Shown here piece by piece: positions 1 to 13,300 of a DNA stretch of 64,000 nucleotides; the stretch's first letter is position 1, and each line of letters starts with the position of its first letter. Below the pieces are notes generated by a model. The model was not told the origin of the DNA. It did not search any database and was given only the letters and a program-made list of their open reading frames with translations. Where the stretch lies: contig OX638132.1 of NCBI GenBank assembly GCA_951804985.1, positions 9,033,529-9,097,528 of the forward strand, in the 5' to 3' direction. Source of the stretch: Dryomyza anilis (lineage: Eukaryota > Arthropoda > Insecta > Diptera > Dryomyzidae). Both the position numbers and the translations under genes were made by a program.

Positions 1-97
1 AATGGACCGCTGCCCGTGATGCTGAAATCAATAAAACTGTTTGAAATTTTTAGAAAAATTGCAATATTTATGTAGTAAAATATATAAACGAACAAGT
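1..97 (-). pseudogene. Partial duplicate of a nicotinic receptor exon edge
   Basis: These bases match 7597-7693 with one visible mismatch (T at 60 versus G). The match covers the first 21 coding bases of the receptor exon at 7371-7617, its splice acceptor and 76 bases of upstream intron, then stops abruptly after AACAAGT. Because it begins at the window edge, the duplication may extend further left. It could be a second exon copy, a dispersed exon fragment, or an assembly artefact at a contig edge. Nothing here shows that it is expressed. Confidence 0.75.
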
Positions 98-479
98 GCG
101 ACGAAAAAACAAAATAACTATCCGGGTAGTTCGAAAAGTTAATACCCGTGTATTACGTGCACCCGGGCAATCGAGTAATCACAAGATTATATTTTCTAAT
201 TTGTTCAATAAATTCTAGAAATGAAAATTATGCTTTTTATAATATACAATAAATTGAAAGAATAGCGTTATTATTCCAACGAGAATTATTTTATAAGTGA
301 CTTTATAATCTTGTTGTTAGTACATTTTCATTTATATATAACAGAATGTCCCTAGATATTAACAACACTTTGTTGTGCGCCAATTTAAAATGTCTTGAAG
401 TTTTAAAATACTATTTTTGTGTTAACAAGATATCTCTTTGGACGTAAATTAACAAGATGTCTTGTTATAATAAAGACAA
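98..479. other. AT-rich intergenic DNA, no gene seen
   Basis: No reading frame with recognisable similarity, RNA gene or terminal repeat was found. Composition is like the rest of the intergenic DNA. Confidence 0.5.
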
Positions 480-2965
480 TATTTTTTTAATTGTACAAGA
501 TTTTGTTTTAGGTGTAAAAAACCAAGCAAACAAACATACTCCAATAGCATTGTAGAGCAAGATTTAGTAGAAAAACACGAGTATTTTAATGATATAATAG
601 GACTGCATAAAGGATAAAGGTCAACGTAACATTGTGGGTACACTCAGAAGAAAATGTACCATTAAGTACTTTATGGAACGACCATTGATCTTATGGTTCA
701 TGTATTAATAGTTTTTTCTTTTTAAATCAATAGTTTTCTAATTAATTCAATAGTATTTGAAAAATTCACTACCATAAATTTAAATATTTCAATAATATTA
801 TTTTAAATAGAATAAATACTGTTGTTTTAATGGTTTCCTCCTATAATAATGAACATGGTGTAAAAAACACATAAAACGAATACAAACATGTTCGTTTTGT
901 ATGTCATTCTGCGTGTTTACTCAAAATGGTCGCATGCATTTTTTTGTAATAATCCACATTATTAAACGCGACATTGGTAAGGACTCAATGTATTTAATGT
1001 AAATAAATTATATTTATATTTTTATTTATTACAGAAAATAAATAATACATCGAACTTCTGTTATGGCAACGGACTGCAAAATAACTACAGACTCAAGTAC
1101 TATAATCAATTATTGGAAACCAAAGCAAACATTAAATGTGTTGTAACCTTTTGCAACAAGAAGTGTCTTTTTATGTGTGTGTTGTAAAAGTGAATATAAA
1201 TTTCGACATTTAAATAAAATAATATATACAATAAATTAACTAAAATACATATTTGTTTTTGTATACCATAAAATTAATAATACGTATCAATAAATTTGTA
1301 TAGTTCTTTCTTATTGTAATTAAAATATCACATTATAAAATTTATGGTACAACCACACATTGTATTAACAGTTTCAATATTACTGAACTAATGGGACGCA
1401 CCCTATTGAAATACTATCAATTTACCATGATTTTTTTCTGGGTGTAATGTAACAGAAGGCAACATAACAGAGCGTTCAACGTTACACTGGCACCACAAAG
1501 ACAAACTAACAAATAAGGCCAAATTTAATCTTAACAGAGAACAGTTTAACAGAGAATAACATTTCCAAAAGAGAACAGTTCTAACAGAGAGCAAACGTAA
1601 CAGCGAGGCAAATATATAACAGAAACACTATTTAACGCCTTCTGAATTAACGTCTTAAGAATAAAAGTAACATTCATAGAAACATTAAAGCAATTATTTA
1701 TTATTTGGCACATTTTGTTGTTGTGTTGCGCAAACGTAAAGCAGAATCAAATAAGTAAAATGGAATGGTTGAGCGCAAAACTTGTCGGTCTTTATAATAT
1801 AAAGTATTTGCCGATCAGGATCAAGGTGGCCTTTGGTAGGGATGCATTATACTATTTTGAACAGGGACGGATGGGAAATAATATTAACCTTAAGTAATTT
1901 TCACTCGGGTCTTTACTTACATAAATAATGATCAATATTTCTGATGTGGAATGAACCAGTTTTTATTCCGTAGTGGCTACTAAATAAATGAAACACCATT
2001 CAATTTTTTTAACACATTATTTTATATATATATTTTGTCAAATTGTTTAATAACAATGTTAACCATTGGATTTACAAATTATACATCGTATTTATCGCGT
2101 TCGTATTAATCAACGACTTCTGTCAAATATATCGGTTTATGTAAACTTAGTCTAAATAGTAATTATAATTATATAAAATAACGTTTGTCGTAAATATATA
2201 ATATATCTACTTTCAGTACACACAGATTTTTCTCAATTTATAATGGGTTTTAATATTTATTTTTATTAAGTAATTTGCATTTAATTTGTTCATTCTCAAT
2301 ATTAAATAAAAAAAATACTGAAAAGAAGCTAATAAATTACATTGTATACATTGAACTTATGTTTTAGTGGCTAATTAAATATCATATAAAAACTAAAATG
2401 TTATTTTATATTTTTGTTTTTGTTGCACATTGTTATTTTGTGTATGTGTGTTCGTTTTCCAACAAATATTACATTTTGTTTATTTCATTGTTACTTTTAT
2501 TCATTACATGGCATCGCATGCAACAATGGTTAGATACAATTTATGTTAATGCATATTTACACGTTAAATAATTAACAGAAGGCGTTAAATAGTGTTTCTG
2601 TTATATATTAGCCTCGCTGTTACGTTTGCTTGCTCTCTGTTAGAACTGTTCTTTTTTTGGAAATTTTATTCTCTGTTAAACTGTTTTCTGTTAAGATTAA
2701 ATTTGGCCTCGGTGTTATATTTGTTACTTTGTCTTTGTGGTGCCAGTGTAACGTTGAACGCTCTGTTATGTTGTCCTCTGTTACATCAGCCACGATGTTA
2801 CGTTGACCTCTCTTATCCTTTATGCTGTTGTCTCTATTATTTCATTAAAATACTCGTGTTTTTCTACTAAATGTTGCTCTACTATGCTATGGAGTATGTT
2901 TGTTTGCTTGTTTTTTTTTAGTTTTTTTTTTTGTTTTTCTTGTAGTTTATTTAATTTTAATTTTT
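480..2965. mobile_element. Fold-back element rich in TAACAGA motifs, interrupted by a MITE
   Basis: The right arm (about 2573-2965) is the inverted complement of the left arm. The left arm is split into about 480-645 and 1443-1645 by an inserted element at 648-1443. The arms are peppered with TAACAGA or its complement TCTGTTA, one every 15-25 bases. The roughly 930-base centre has no recognisable coding sequence. The short open frames in the arms exist only because of the repeat structure. It is probably a non-autonomous fold-back DNA transposon. Confidence 0.65.
648..1443. mobile_element. MITE nested in the fold-back element
   Basis: It begins TACACTCAGAAGAAAATG and ends in ATTTTTTTCTGGGTGT, a degenerate terminal inverted repeat. 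Its last 150 bases match 62210-62383, including AATACGTATCAAT and TGTATTAACAGTTT. Its first bases match 61672 onward. Its insertion explains why the left arm of the surrounding fold-back element is discontinuous. Confidence 0.6.
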
Positions 2966-3189
2966 ATTTATTTCATTGGCACCTATGCATAAACAAACAA
3001 ATTATACACCGAGAAAATACAATTTACTAAATAATATTGTGAATGTAAGTCAAACTATTTGAATTACATATTTTTAAAGAAACACTTTTAATATTCAAAG
3101 TATTATTTATACCTTTCTGTAGTGTAATGCTTGGTTTTCACTATTTATGTCAGTTTCATTTTCGAAAATTTTTCAAATTTCGTGTTTTC

Positions 3190-4400
3190 CGACATGGCAA
3201 AGCTTTAAAAAAATACCAACATATTGGTTAATTTCCCATTATTTTGGTCTTCTTTTATTTTTAAAATTTAAATAAAAGAAAGGAATTTAGATATTAGACG
3301 CAAAAAACATTGCGCCACAAAATAAAAATTTGCTTTCATGCGTGAAAAAATTTGTTTGCGAGATATAAGCTAAAAAAGTTCAAAATTTTTCAAAAAAATA
3401 AAAATGTAAGGAAAAACGTTATTACATAATGGACAAAAATGCTAAAAATGATTTTTATGCCAAGTTTTGTAGCGTCATGTACCCTTTTTAAACCTCCATT
3501 TAAGAAAATAAATTACGACTTTTAGTTAAACTTTTAGTGCAATTTTTACTGTGCAAAAAATAAATAAAAATTTAGAAAATTATTTTTTAAAAAATTATGC
3601 AATTAAAATATCATCTTGAAATTTGGCACACACATTTGTATTAAATCAACCAAAATATGTGATTTTTTTCAGAATTTTAAAAAGGGTCCTTTTTAAGGAC
3701 ATCAATTTTGAAGTGTTAGGATAATGACGACGGGCCACATGTTCAAGTTTAGAAGTAACAACTTAATTTCTCTAAAACCTTGTTCTATTAGCTATAAAAC
3801 GAGCCATCAACGAAGCATTTCTACTTTAAGAGATATTGAAATATGAACAACCATACAAAAGTGATTTTTGGCTCATTTTTTTTGTAACTTTGAAGCACTG
3901 TATCTCTGGAAGCAGAGGTCGAAAAAATCGAAAAAAAAATGGGCAATGCATATCTTAATAAATTTTATCAGCTGCCCAAATTTCATTGAAATCGAAAAGG
4001 TAAAATCTCAAAATTTATTTTTTTTTGGTCCATTTGGTGTGGAATGGCTCATATATAACTTTTTAACCAACATTCGTAAGTTTTTTTCTTAAATGGAGTT
4101 TTAAAGAGAATACTTGGCGCCAAATAGAAGTTCCTAAAAAAATTTGTAAAATTTTTGTCCACTAAGTAATAACGTATTTTATTACCAAAATTTTCAACTT
4201 TTTGAAAAAATTTGAATTTATTTTGCTTATATCTCGCAAACAAATTTTTACAGCATTAAATCAAATTTTTGTATTGAAGTGCGAAATTTTCTGCGTCTAA
4301 TATCAAAAATATAATTTAATTAGTTTCTTTTGTTGGTATTTTAAAAATAAAATAAGACCAAAATAATTTCAAAAACTAGAGCCAATTTGACAAAACTGAT
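3190..4400. mobile_element. Inverted-repeat element, about 1.2 kb
   Basis: The left half (about 3200-3490) and right half (about 4100-4380) are diverged inverted copies. ATATTAGACGCA near 3290 pairs with TGCGTCTAATAT near 4290, TGTTTGCGAGATATA with TATATCTCGCAAACA, and ACCAACATATTGG with the region at 4330. The interior is AT-rich and has no convincing protein. It looks like a non-autonomous DNA transposon. Confidence 0.55.
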
Positions 4401-4504
4401 TTCGGAATTAGTGCCACAAATGCATCCAATATTTGCTGCAACTTTTACTGCACCATGATGAGTGTAGGGCAGTGTTATTAAAGAGCTAAAACATGGTCTG
4501 AATA

Positions 4505-4985
4505 ACCCAGTGGGAAATGACATCAATGATTCTTCTATGCTTTACCTATGCAGGTCGGGATCATCGATGACCGATAGCATTTTCAAAGTACTGATGACAT
4601 TTTCATAAAAATGTCGACCAAGTGACATCTTCATGACATCTTCAATGAAAGGTCATGCATGAAGTCATGCATGACCTGCCATTGAAGATGTCATACACGT
4701 CATTCAATGATACAACATCGAAGACATTTAATCAGGTGATTGCCATGTATATTAATAAATTTTGACAATTTGTTGACATATTTATGACTTGCCTTAGAAA
4801 GTTACATTAATGATATCTTAATTGACAAGATGTACTATATGTCCATGATATATATGATGATATACGGTGATTGACATCTTTAATGCAACGTCCTTTATGA
4901 AATAGTAGTAGACGTATTTATCAATGACAAATATTCCAATGTCCTTGATACGTCATTGATGCCCTTGTCGTCAACACACTCTTCT
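4505..4985. mobile_element. MITE with ATCAATGA/TCATTGAT words
   Basis: It opens with GTGGGAAATGACATCAATGA and closes near TTGATGCCCTTGTCGTCAAC. The interior is dense in short palindrome-related words such as GACATCTTCAATGA, GTCATGCATGA and CATCAATGA. A related copy lies at 8255-8370, with the start of another at 8398-8465. No coding capacity was seen. Confidence 0.5.
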
Positions 4986-5940
4986 TCACAGTATTATACC
5001 AAATTTCTGTTTTTCGACACGAAAGACTATTAGACGAAAGTTACGTCATTCAATACTAATTTAAAAATCAAAAGCATGAATTTCAAATAATATTGACGTC
5101 ATTTTTACGTCATTTGTTGGTTATTTTCGTTCGTTCGGAATACAGAAAAAGGCCCAGAAAAATATCTTTGACATGAGTACAGTTAAACCAAATTCGTGTT
5201 AATTAGCTATGTTTAAGTGGCATGATCAGAAACAGTTTAAAATGAAAAACAATGAATATTAATCTAATCAATTTGTATCTAAATTGTTGCACTTTAAATT
5301 TCCAAAATTAATTAGTGAGAATTTAAAGCTTACTTTTTTTTCGGTGTTCAGTTAAATTTATCTATGAATAATACATGCCATATTTTATTTAAATTTCTGT
5401 GTGTTAGTTTTATTTTATTTTTTATATTTATATCAACTTTAACAAATATGCAATGCAACTTACGTTCTAAAATGTTAACTTTCTATTTCACAATTTTTAT
5501 CCATTCTAATTTCAATTTGAACTCTGCAACATGTCCGCCCAGTCATGACAAATATTTGAAGCGTACTATGCAGAGTTAAATCGGTTGTATTGTTTAACTT
5601 TACTTTGTGTGAGTTCTTTCACCCTCCGTGGTTTTTTTGTGGCATCGAATATTAGGGAAATCGTCGATTTCAATTTTTTTCAAAATCCATGTATTGTTTT
5701 TTTTTTTGGCAGTTGTTGTTGTCATTTCGTTTAAGTATTTAATAAATATTATGTAATAGTAAATAAAAATATACTCAGTAAAAAAAATACAATAGAACAT
5801 GTTCTCTAATTCACTTCGGAAAGAATTAAAATTTTAAAAATAATATAATTGAATGAAAATTGTTTAACATTTGTTTGAATGATTTGGATACGTTCGAAAA
5901 CATTTAATTTATTCTTAAAAAAAAAGAAAATGAAATTGTG
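4986..5940. other. AT-rich intergenic DNA, no gene seen
   Basis: It contains scattered TTACGTCATT words near 5040-5115 and long A/T runs. The open frames at 5364-5579 and 5600-5800 have low-complexity composition and no family resemblance, so they are not called as genes. Confidence 0.5.
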
Positions 5941-6360
5941 AAATAGTAACCCTGCAAACCATTTGACGAACATTTTTAAATTTGATATAATGATACATTT
6001 TCGATATAAAACTCAAAGAATTTGAAAATTTAATTGTGTGTTCTTAAGAATTTTTGTCAAAAATAAAATTTTCTGAACAAATTTAATTTGCTTATCGAAA
6101 ATAAAATCATTTACGATCGCATATCGATGTCTATAACGACAAAAACAACGATATCAATCTAATACGGTCGTTTTTATCGAAAACCGTATCGTTTTTGTTT
6201 AATTATAGATGATTGAAAACGACAATTTGAGCCTATAAACGATTCAATATCGTACCGTACTAAATAGGGTCGTTTTTTATCGAAAATCCTATCGTTTTCG
6301 TATAATTGTAGATCACTGAAGACAATTTGAGCCTATAAACGATCCGATATCGTTAAAATA
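5941..6360. mobile_element. Repeat with GATATCGTTT words and an internal tandem copy
   Basis: Two imperfect copies of a unit of about 107 bases lie at about 6158-6250 and 6265-6350. They share TCGTTTTTATCGAAAA-type and TTTGAGCCTATAAACGAT words. Related ends recur at 14873-15121 and 32590-32652, where GATATCGTTCGGTTTGCTGGG-type sequence marks one terminus. CCTGCAAACC at 5952 may be the opposite terminus. Confidence 0.4.
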
Positions 6361-7113
6361 CAGTTTGGTATTTTTTTTTAATTCGATTAAATTAAAATTT
6401 CAATTAGATTTCCTACGAATTCTGTAACATGCCCGAATGTATTTAGTAGGCGAAACTAAATTCAATTTTGAAAACTAAATAATGTGAAGTTTTAAATAAG
6501 GTACGTACGCATAACTACAATGTGCTACAAGTTCAATATCGAGTCATTTGTTATCGGAAAAATCGGCAAAGTTTCTAATGATGATGATTCTTATTATTAA
6601 AATTCCGATGTAGCACAGAATTGTTAATGCGAATAGCATTCGAAAATAAAGAGGTTTCAAATTTGGCATCAAAATGGGAAAATTGATATAACAAATTCTT
6701 AAAAATATTTTCGACACATAAACTAGACAAAAATTGCATATAAACTAACATAAATATTTAGTTCTTCTAACATCAATTCTAGATTTTGTAAGTGTTTGCT
6801 AATATCTAAATTTATTGAATAATCATAAATAAATCATGTACATATTGATTTTCGGCTGTGTGCTTAAATTCATGTCCCTAAATGTTCGTTGCATAGTGTG
6901 CTAAATAAAATTTGTGCTACTGTTTACGTTTTCTGCCCTAAAACTAATAAATCGTTTACATAAGCCCCATGCAAAGGCTTTGTCTTCTAGAAAAATTTTC
7001 AAGATGAACGCAACAAAATATGCAGCATCTTCTTCATTTATATTGAATATACTAAATGAAGACAGCTGTAGGATAGAGTCTGACTAAACGTAGGATTGAA
7101 ATCATTGAACGTG
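6361..7113 (-). other. 3' flank and probable 3' UTR of the nicotinic receptor gene
   Basis: On the minus strand this follows the receptor stop codon at 7114. An AATAAA hexamer (TTTATT on the plus strand) lies at 6811-6816, about 300 bases past the stop, and could be the polyadenylation signal. No other feature is recognisable. The exact 3' end cannot be fixed from sequence alone. Confidence 0.45.
6811..6816 (-). terminator. Candidate polyadenylation hexamer of the receptor gene
   Basis: AATAAA on the minus strand, about 300 bases downstream of the stop codon. In such AT-rich DNA the hexamer can occur by chance, so this is only a candidate. Confidence 0.3.
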
Positions 7114-7311
7114 TTATTGCGGAGGCCGACAACGACCGGCCGACGTGCCAGAGAAATCGATTTCCTTCTGTTCGATGATCGGAATACGATCGTCGTAAAG
7201 TGTGGGTGCTTGCAGTATAATTCCGGCGGTGCCAGCCAAAACAGCTAGCGTAAAAATCCAAAGAAATAAACGATCCAACACCATGGCGACATATTTCCAG
7301 TCTTCTTTGAC
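7114..7311 (-). CDS. nAChRalpha4: nAChR last coding exon (M4 and C-terminus)
   Basis: It encodes residues 494-558 and a TAA stop. It starts [20 protein letters not shown], the conserved entry into M4, and ends in a short extracellular tail. The acceptor is TATATTGCAG just above 7311. The intron to the previous exon is only 59 bases (7312-7370). Confidence 0.92.
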   Translation of the reverse strand, partial: VKEDWKYVAMVLDRLFLWIFTLAVLAGTAGIILQAPTLYDDRIPIIEQKEIDFSGTSAGRCRPPQ

Positions 7312-10300
7312 CTGCAATATATGTATATCGAGATTGTAATGGCGATGAACTATAGATTTGGTATTCGTACCTTTGTCGAGTCCTCTTGCATTTTGGTGTG
7401 TTCTGCAATGAAACGCACACAGAAACAACTGCGATGCACTTTTGGTGGGCACTTGGAATGCGAAAATGCTGGATTATTTAAGATGGGACTCTTAATGCCT
7501 GATGGGCCCACATCCAAATCGGGGACGGCAGTCAAGTCATCGGCACCAGATTGCGTGAGTGGCGGTATGGGACCATGTATCTGGCAGCTACCGCCAAATG
7601 GACCGCTGCCCGTGATGCTGAAATCAATAAAACTGTTTGAAATTTTTAGAAAAATGGCAATATTTATGTAGTAAAATATATAAACGAACAAGTTATGTTT
7701 GGCTGACTGATTGTCCAAATTATCAGGTCTAGGAACATGAAATCATGACAGTCTGTTCGTCTCCCCGCTATGGATCGCACTGAAATTCGATCTTAAATGT
7801 ACAAATGGGCGTGAAAAAACTAAACTTTTAACACGATATATTTATGTATGCCAGAGTTCCAAAGCGGTGGCTAAGAACATGTGTGGGACAATGCAATAAT
7901 ATGTCACAATAAGCCATACATTCCGATAATGGAACATATACGATAATGGGCGGAGCTAACTTTGTTGTTATGACGTGGCATATTTTAAAATATATTATGT
8001 TCCATATATGTTCCATATATATAATGAAGAACATAATAGGAACATGTTTATAAATAATATGGCTAATTAACATTAAAATGGTATAAATGTATATTATTAT
8101 ACACAAAATATTTATTATATCGACTACATATGTCCATGAAACGTTGGGTTGTAAAAAAGGATAGTCGGAATAGTATAATTAAAGAAATAACAAAAATTAC
8201 AAGATACTAAAATTATAGATACTAATTGGAAATTAGAATTGTATTCACTATCAAGTAGGAAATGTCCGAAATGATTCCTCAATGATGATAGAATCAATGA
8301 GAAACTTCTAGAATATCTCGTTCCATCATTGATGCTCTTATCGTCAACGATGTTATTTCCTGCTGGGTATGGTTACGATTATGGTTTCACAATACAAACG
8401 GTGGGAAATGTCATCAATGATTCCTTAATTATTCCCCAATGTCAGGTCAGGACCATCGATAATTGTACTCCATAAAAAATGGATGTTTATAGAATTCTTA
8501 TTTTCTATTATCGTATTCACACTTCATCGTATTTTTGTATGATATTCGTACAAAGTAGTATATATAGTATACAATAACACAGAAACGTTAATTTTTTGTT
8601 GCATCCCTTATAAAAGTGAAATACCACAAGTGTTGTATTTGAGAGTAGCCCTGAAGCATGTTTTTGGTGTCGTATATTGTGAAATGAAGACAAATTGTGA
8701 AATTAAAGACATTTAGTGCTCATAAAATGTTAATTTATTTGTTTTTCTTTGCAAATCGAGGAATATTTATGATAATTTCAAATAAATCTTAATTTTATAA
8801 GAATCAACTGCATGTATTGGACGAAATATTTTAACAAGCAGAAAAGTGGTGCTCACAGTTCAATTGCCGTACTGTCGTATTCGTACAATGTCGTACCAAT
8901 ACCATGAAACTGTGAATACGCTATATTTCTATTCTGTTAATGGCATCGTCGTTTAATTCTTTAAGCTATGGCATACAAATTCTAATTCTTTACTTTCTGA
9001 CGGTGTAGCGCAATTTTTATTTCAAATAAAAACTAAATAAATTATTTTTATTATTCTTATAAAGTCATGAATAAAAATTTGTTTATTCAAAATAAAAAGC
9101 TCGATTTGTTTATTCGTTATTTTTTTGGTTTTTTTATTCAAAAATGTTTAATAATGAATAAATTTGGTTTTTATGGAAAGCATTTCAAATTTATTTCAAA
9201 TTTGAATTTAGAATAAATTTTTATTTACAAATATTTTTTTTTTGAATAAATTTGCTTGAATAAAAAAAAATTGGTTAAATTTTTGAAAAACGAATAAATG
9301 ATTGAATTTTTTTTTTAATAACGATTGAAAAACTAATGATTACAATTTTGTTTGAATTGTTATTGGAATAAAAATTAATTTGAATAATGCCTTAAACTGC
9401 TTTCTGATTTCAAAAAATAAATAAACTTACCTCGATGGTGACAATTCCTCCTTGGATGGTGTCCGACAGTAACCAGTCGGACTATTCTCAAGATTCGTCG
9501 ATGAAAAGTATGGATAAAAGCAAGCGTGAGTGTCTTTTAGTAGAAGTTTACTGTAATTTGGTTTTAATAAATGTGTTTAAAAATGGATTCAAATTTAGAT
9601 GAGATTGTTCAAATTTAATTTTGAATTATTAAATTTATTTGTGGTGTTACCTTGTTTCGAAGTTGTATTTTGGACGTTTTATAAACAAGAATTTCGGCAA
9701 AAAGTCAATAAATACACGCTTGACCCACGGTGCCATGCGATGTGTTTGCGGCGACCGAAAGTGTACGTTTAGAACAACGACAGTGACGCAAATACTTGAA
9801 ATAAATAGTATAGTTTTTTTTTATATATTAGTTTAGATATTTAATTTTGTTTTGTTATTCAAGTGCAATTTGTTTTTATGCTAGGCTATCAATATGAAAA
9901 TTTTGCAACATATTTCTTTTATTTACATTAGGTTTATTATGTAGAAACTGTCCACAAATATTCTTTATCATTTCAAACAAAATTTAAATGATGATTGGGA
10001 TATACTTTTTGAAATTGTTCGCATGACATGCGTAAATGCATCTATAATACATAAACAAATCATTAAATATTGTCACAACCTCATGCTCACAGAGGTTATC
10101 ACAACTGAATTAAGAGGTTGTTGCAAATACTTTATCAGTTGTTACCGCAACCGAATAATTTGGTAGGGCATATCAATTAGCGCTTTTGATGAAAAACAAC
10201 ATTTTTTTAAATTTTGCCACATTCCTTTGAAACTTTAAAGTTCTGGTAATCCTTTGAAACTTTAAAGTTGTTAAAAAAGAAACAAGATCGGTAAATAAAG

Positions 10301-13300
10301 AACTGTAAACATAGTTTTACTCCATTTAAGAACTATATTGATTGATGTGTCTTCGGGTATTATAAATTTAGTAGATAAATCTTGTAGAAATATATTTAGA
10401 TATTATTTTTTTTGTTTTTAATTAATCTGCATTTCCTTATTTAATAATTGTTGCACATATTTTATATTTTACATATTTGGAAGACTTACCTAATTGAGAC
10501 CAGTATCATAGCAAAAATAAGATACTTTCCCAATAGTGGCACCACCAGTGAAGTCGGTGGTATTATTTCTACAACCAGTAAAAAGAACACGTGAAGACTA
10601 ATGAGAATCGAGATCGATAGCGTGACCTAAGGAAAAGCAACAATTAAATTATTCTTCAAATGTGTTGTATATACTATTTTATATTCTACCTTTTCTCCAC
10701 TGTCCGATGGCAAGTAAAATGTGAGTACGGTCAAAAACGAAATTCCCATGCATGGTATGATTATGTTGACCGTATAGAACAGAGTTTTTCTGCGCATGGT
10801 AATATTGAAGGTTATGTCCAAGTAGGGTTCATCGCAGCAAGTATAAAACTTTTCATTTCTACAGACACAGAGCTTTAATAAATAAGTTTTAATGAATTTT
10901 TATTAAAACATACCTCACAGCTGGTACCTCCAATATGTCCCATTCGACGGACATGTAAAACTCTGACAGATCCACGCCAACATCCACTACGTTGCTGCCC
11001 TGCTGCTCGTCCATATGTCGCAAATCCACCTGTATGGCACGGTTCAAAGTAAAGCATTAAATATATAATCCAGATTATGGCAAATGTTATATAAAATCTC
11101 AATGCTAAGGCAATTTAAACTGAGTATTAATTGAACTGATGAACTTAATATAATTAGAGTCGAATTTTGCCTGATATTGGAAATATTAATTACATATTAA
11201 TGTATATTATATAAATAAGCAGATAGTCATGCATTATATTGTTTTTTTTTTTTTATTTAAAATTTATTTTGTAATGTTTAAGAAAATAATAATTTAATTT
11301 TTGAAAAGTATTATAAGATTTTAATTCAATAATAGAGTTAAGGTTTTCGGTTATTTAGAAATTTGCCTCATAACGTTACAAGATTCTTTGCTAAACAAAT
11401 ATTCGAATGTGTAACGGAGATATTTTAAAATAATGTCTTTAAACTTATTAAAAGAAATAAAGCAAATAATAAAATAAAAAATAAATGCCGATATAAATAT
11501 AAAATTTAGTTTACACAAAATTTCGAGAGTTTATTACTAAATATTAAGTAGGCTTTTTAAAAAAATTGTAATTGCTGTGATAAGAATGATAAAAATTATA
11601 ATAAATTAGAAATGTTAGCAATATATTTAATAATTTATATTTATATATTCATGCGATTTTTATTTCAGGTGAGCATTTTTTGATTATACATGTTCTACAT
11701 GCTATATGTTTAATGTCATTCAGTTCTTTATTTGTTAAAGTAAATTTATTATACATAATTTAATGCCAAGCCATGCCATATTTTGCGATATTCATTTACT
11801 AATGAAATGTTTTATTAAATGAAATAATGATTTTTCTTTTATTGTACATGCTTTTTTTTCCTTCCAATTCCGTTTAATTAAGTAACATGCTTCTTATTGA
11901 CAGACGTCATTTTAACATTTATGAACCATCAAAAGGCAGTGTCAAGACATTCCAAATCATTCCATTCTAATCATTCCAAATGCAATAATTTATATTACTT
12001 TAGCATTCCAATTGTTTGTGCTAAAAAAAATCAAACACATTCATTAACAATCTAATAAATGAAGTCATAAATGATAAATAGATCGGAAGTAGGAGAAAAA
12101 TCTTGGTATTCGCTATAAATTTTTGATTTGTGCCATATACTATAGTACATATAATACTTATTCACCCACAATCATTCAATGCACCGAGTTTTCTGGTTTA
12201 AAGCTGTTGTATTCTCAGATCTACCTATATCAGTTCAGTTATCTGTGGCTTTCCACAATTAGAAATAAATTGAGAAAATAATATAAATGTGTGTGGATAT
12301 TTAAATTCCTAACGGTAAAACTGAGAATAACGTCATATACAGGCAAGTACTGAAATTCTATTTGAATTGAATATCGAGTAAAATTTTGGGCTGTGCTATT
12401 AAACAAAATCTTGATTAATCAGAATCCTGATTACTCAAAATCTTAATTAAACAGAACACTGATTAATTGGAACCCTGATAAACATAAAATTAATTAATTG
12501 AATATTAAACAATTTTATTCTACAACTTTTGAAAATTTTGTCAACTTAAAAACAATGAAAATTTATTTTTCAACACGCTAATAAAAATCTGCATGCAGGC
12601 AACATCTTGATGTTTGCAGTCATAAAATTTCTGATTTGAATTAGCTGTTACTTCGAAATCAAAATTTTTAAAATTATTTTGTTATTCATTTCATAACTTA
12701 TGGTTCTATATTATTATAAACATGTTAATTTTAAAAGTCCATAAATTCAAAAAATATTGTAGTAAACATAATATATTGCCTGCAAAATTGATTTTTTCCT
12801 GTGTGAAATTATTAAAAAAAATAAAAAAAGTGTTTTAAATGTTCAAGTACCATATAGTTGAGTAAAATACTAAAGATAAAATATTTCACGTTGCAGAAGT
12901 TTATTTATCAGAATTTTGATTAATCAACATGCCGATTAATAAATTAATTATAAATGTAATTAATCAGAAACCTGATTGTTTAATCATTGTTCTGATTTAT
13001 CGAAAATCTTCACACCCAAAGAACGAATCAGTTGGGGCAATCGTCTTTTTTTGCCAACCGATTTATTTAGTTTTATCAACATTGCACTGATTCAGTTGTA
13101 GCAACACCGCGTATCAGTTCACACAACTAATGAATACAATTGACACAACCAATTTGTAAAGTTGTGGTAGCCAATTTAATTATAAGGAATCCGCAAATTT
13201 ACCTAGCCAACGTGTTGCAAACACGAAGTCAGCGTCACAACTGCGTTCCCAATATCGAACATTACCGACGATTCGTTGTGCTGCTATAATTAAACTTCAA

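Noticed and set aside
7052..7718. Several overlapping open frames on both strands around the receptor 3' exons
   Set aside because: Only the frames continuing [12 protein letters not shown] and [12 protein letters not shown] match the receptor family; the others are shadows of these exons.
9431..9533. Splice acceptor at 9534-9535 for the loop exon
   Set aside because: It breaks the reading phase with the upstream exon; the acceptor at 9551-9552 restores phase and the conserved KLLLKD.
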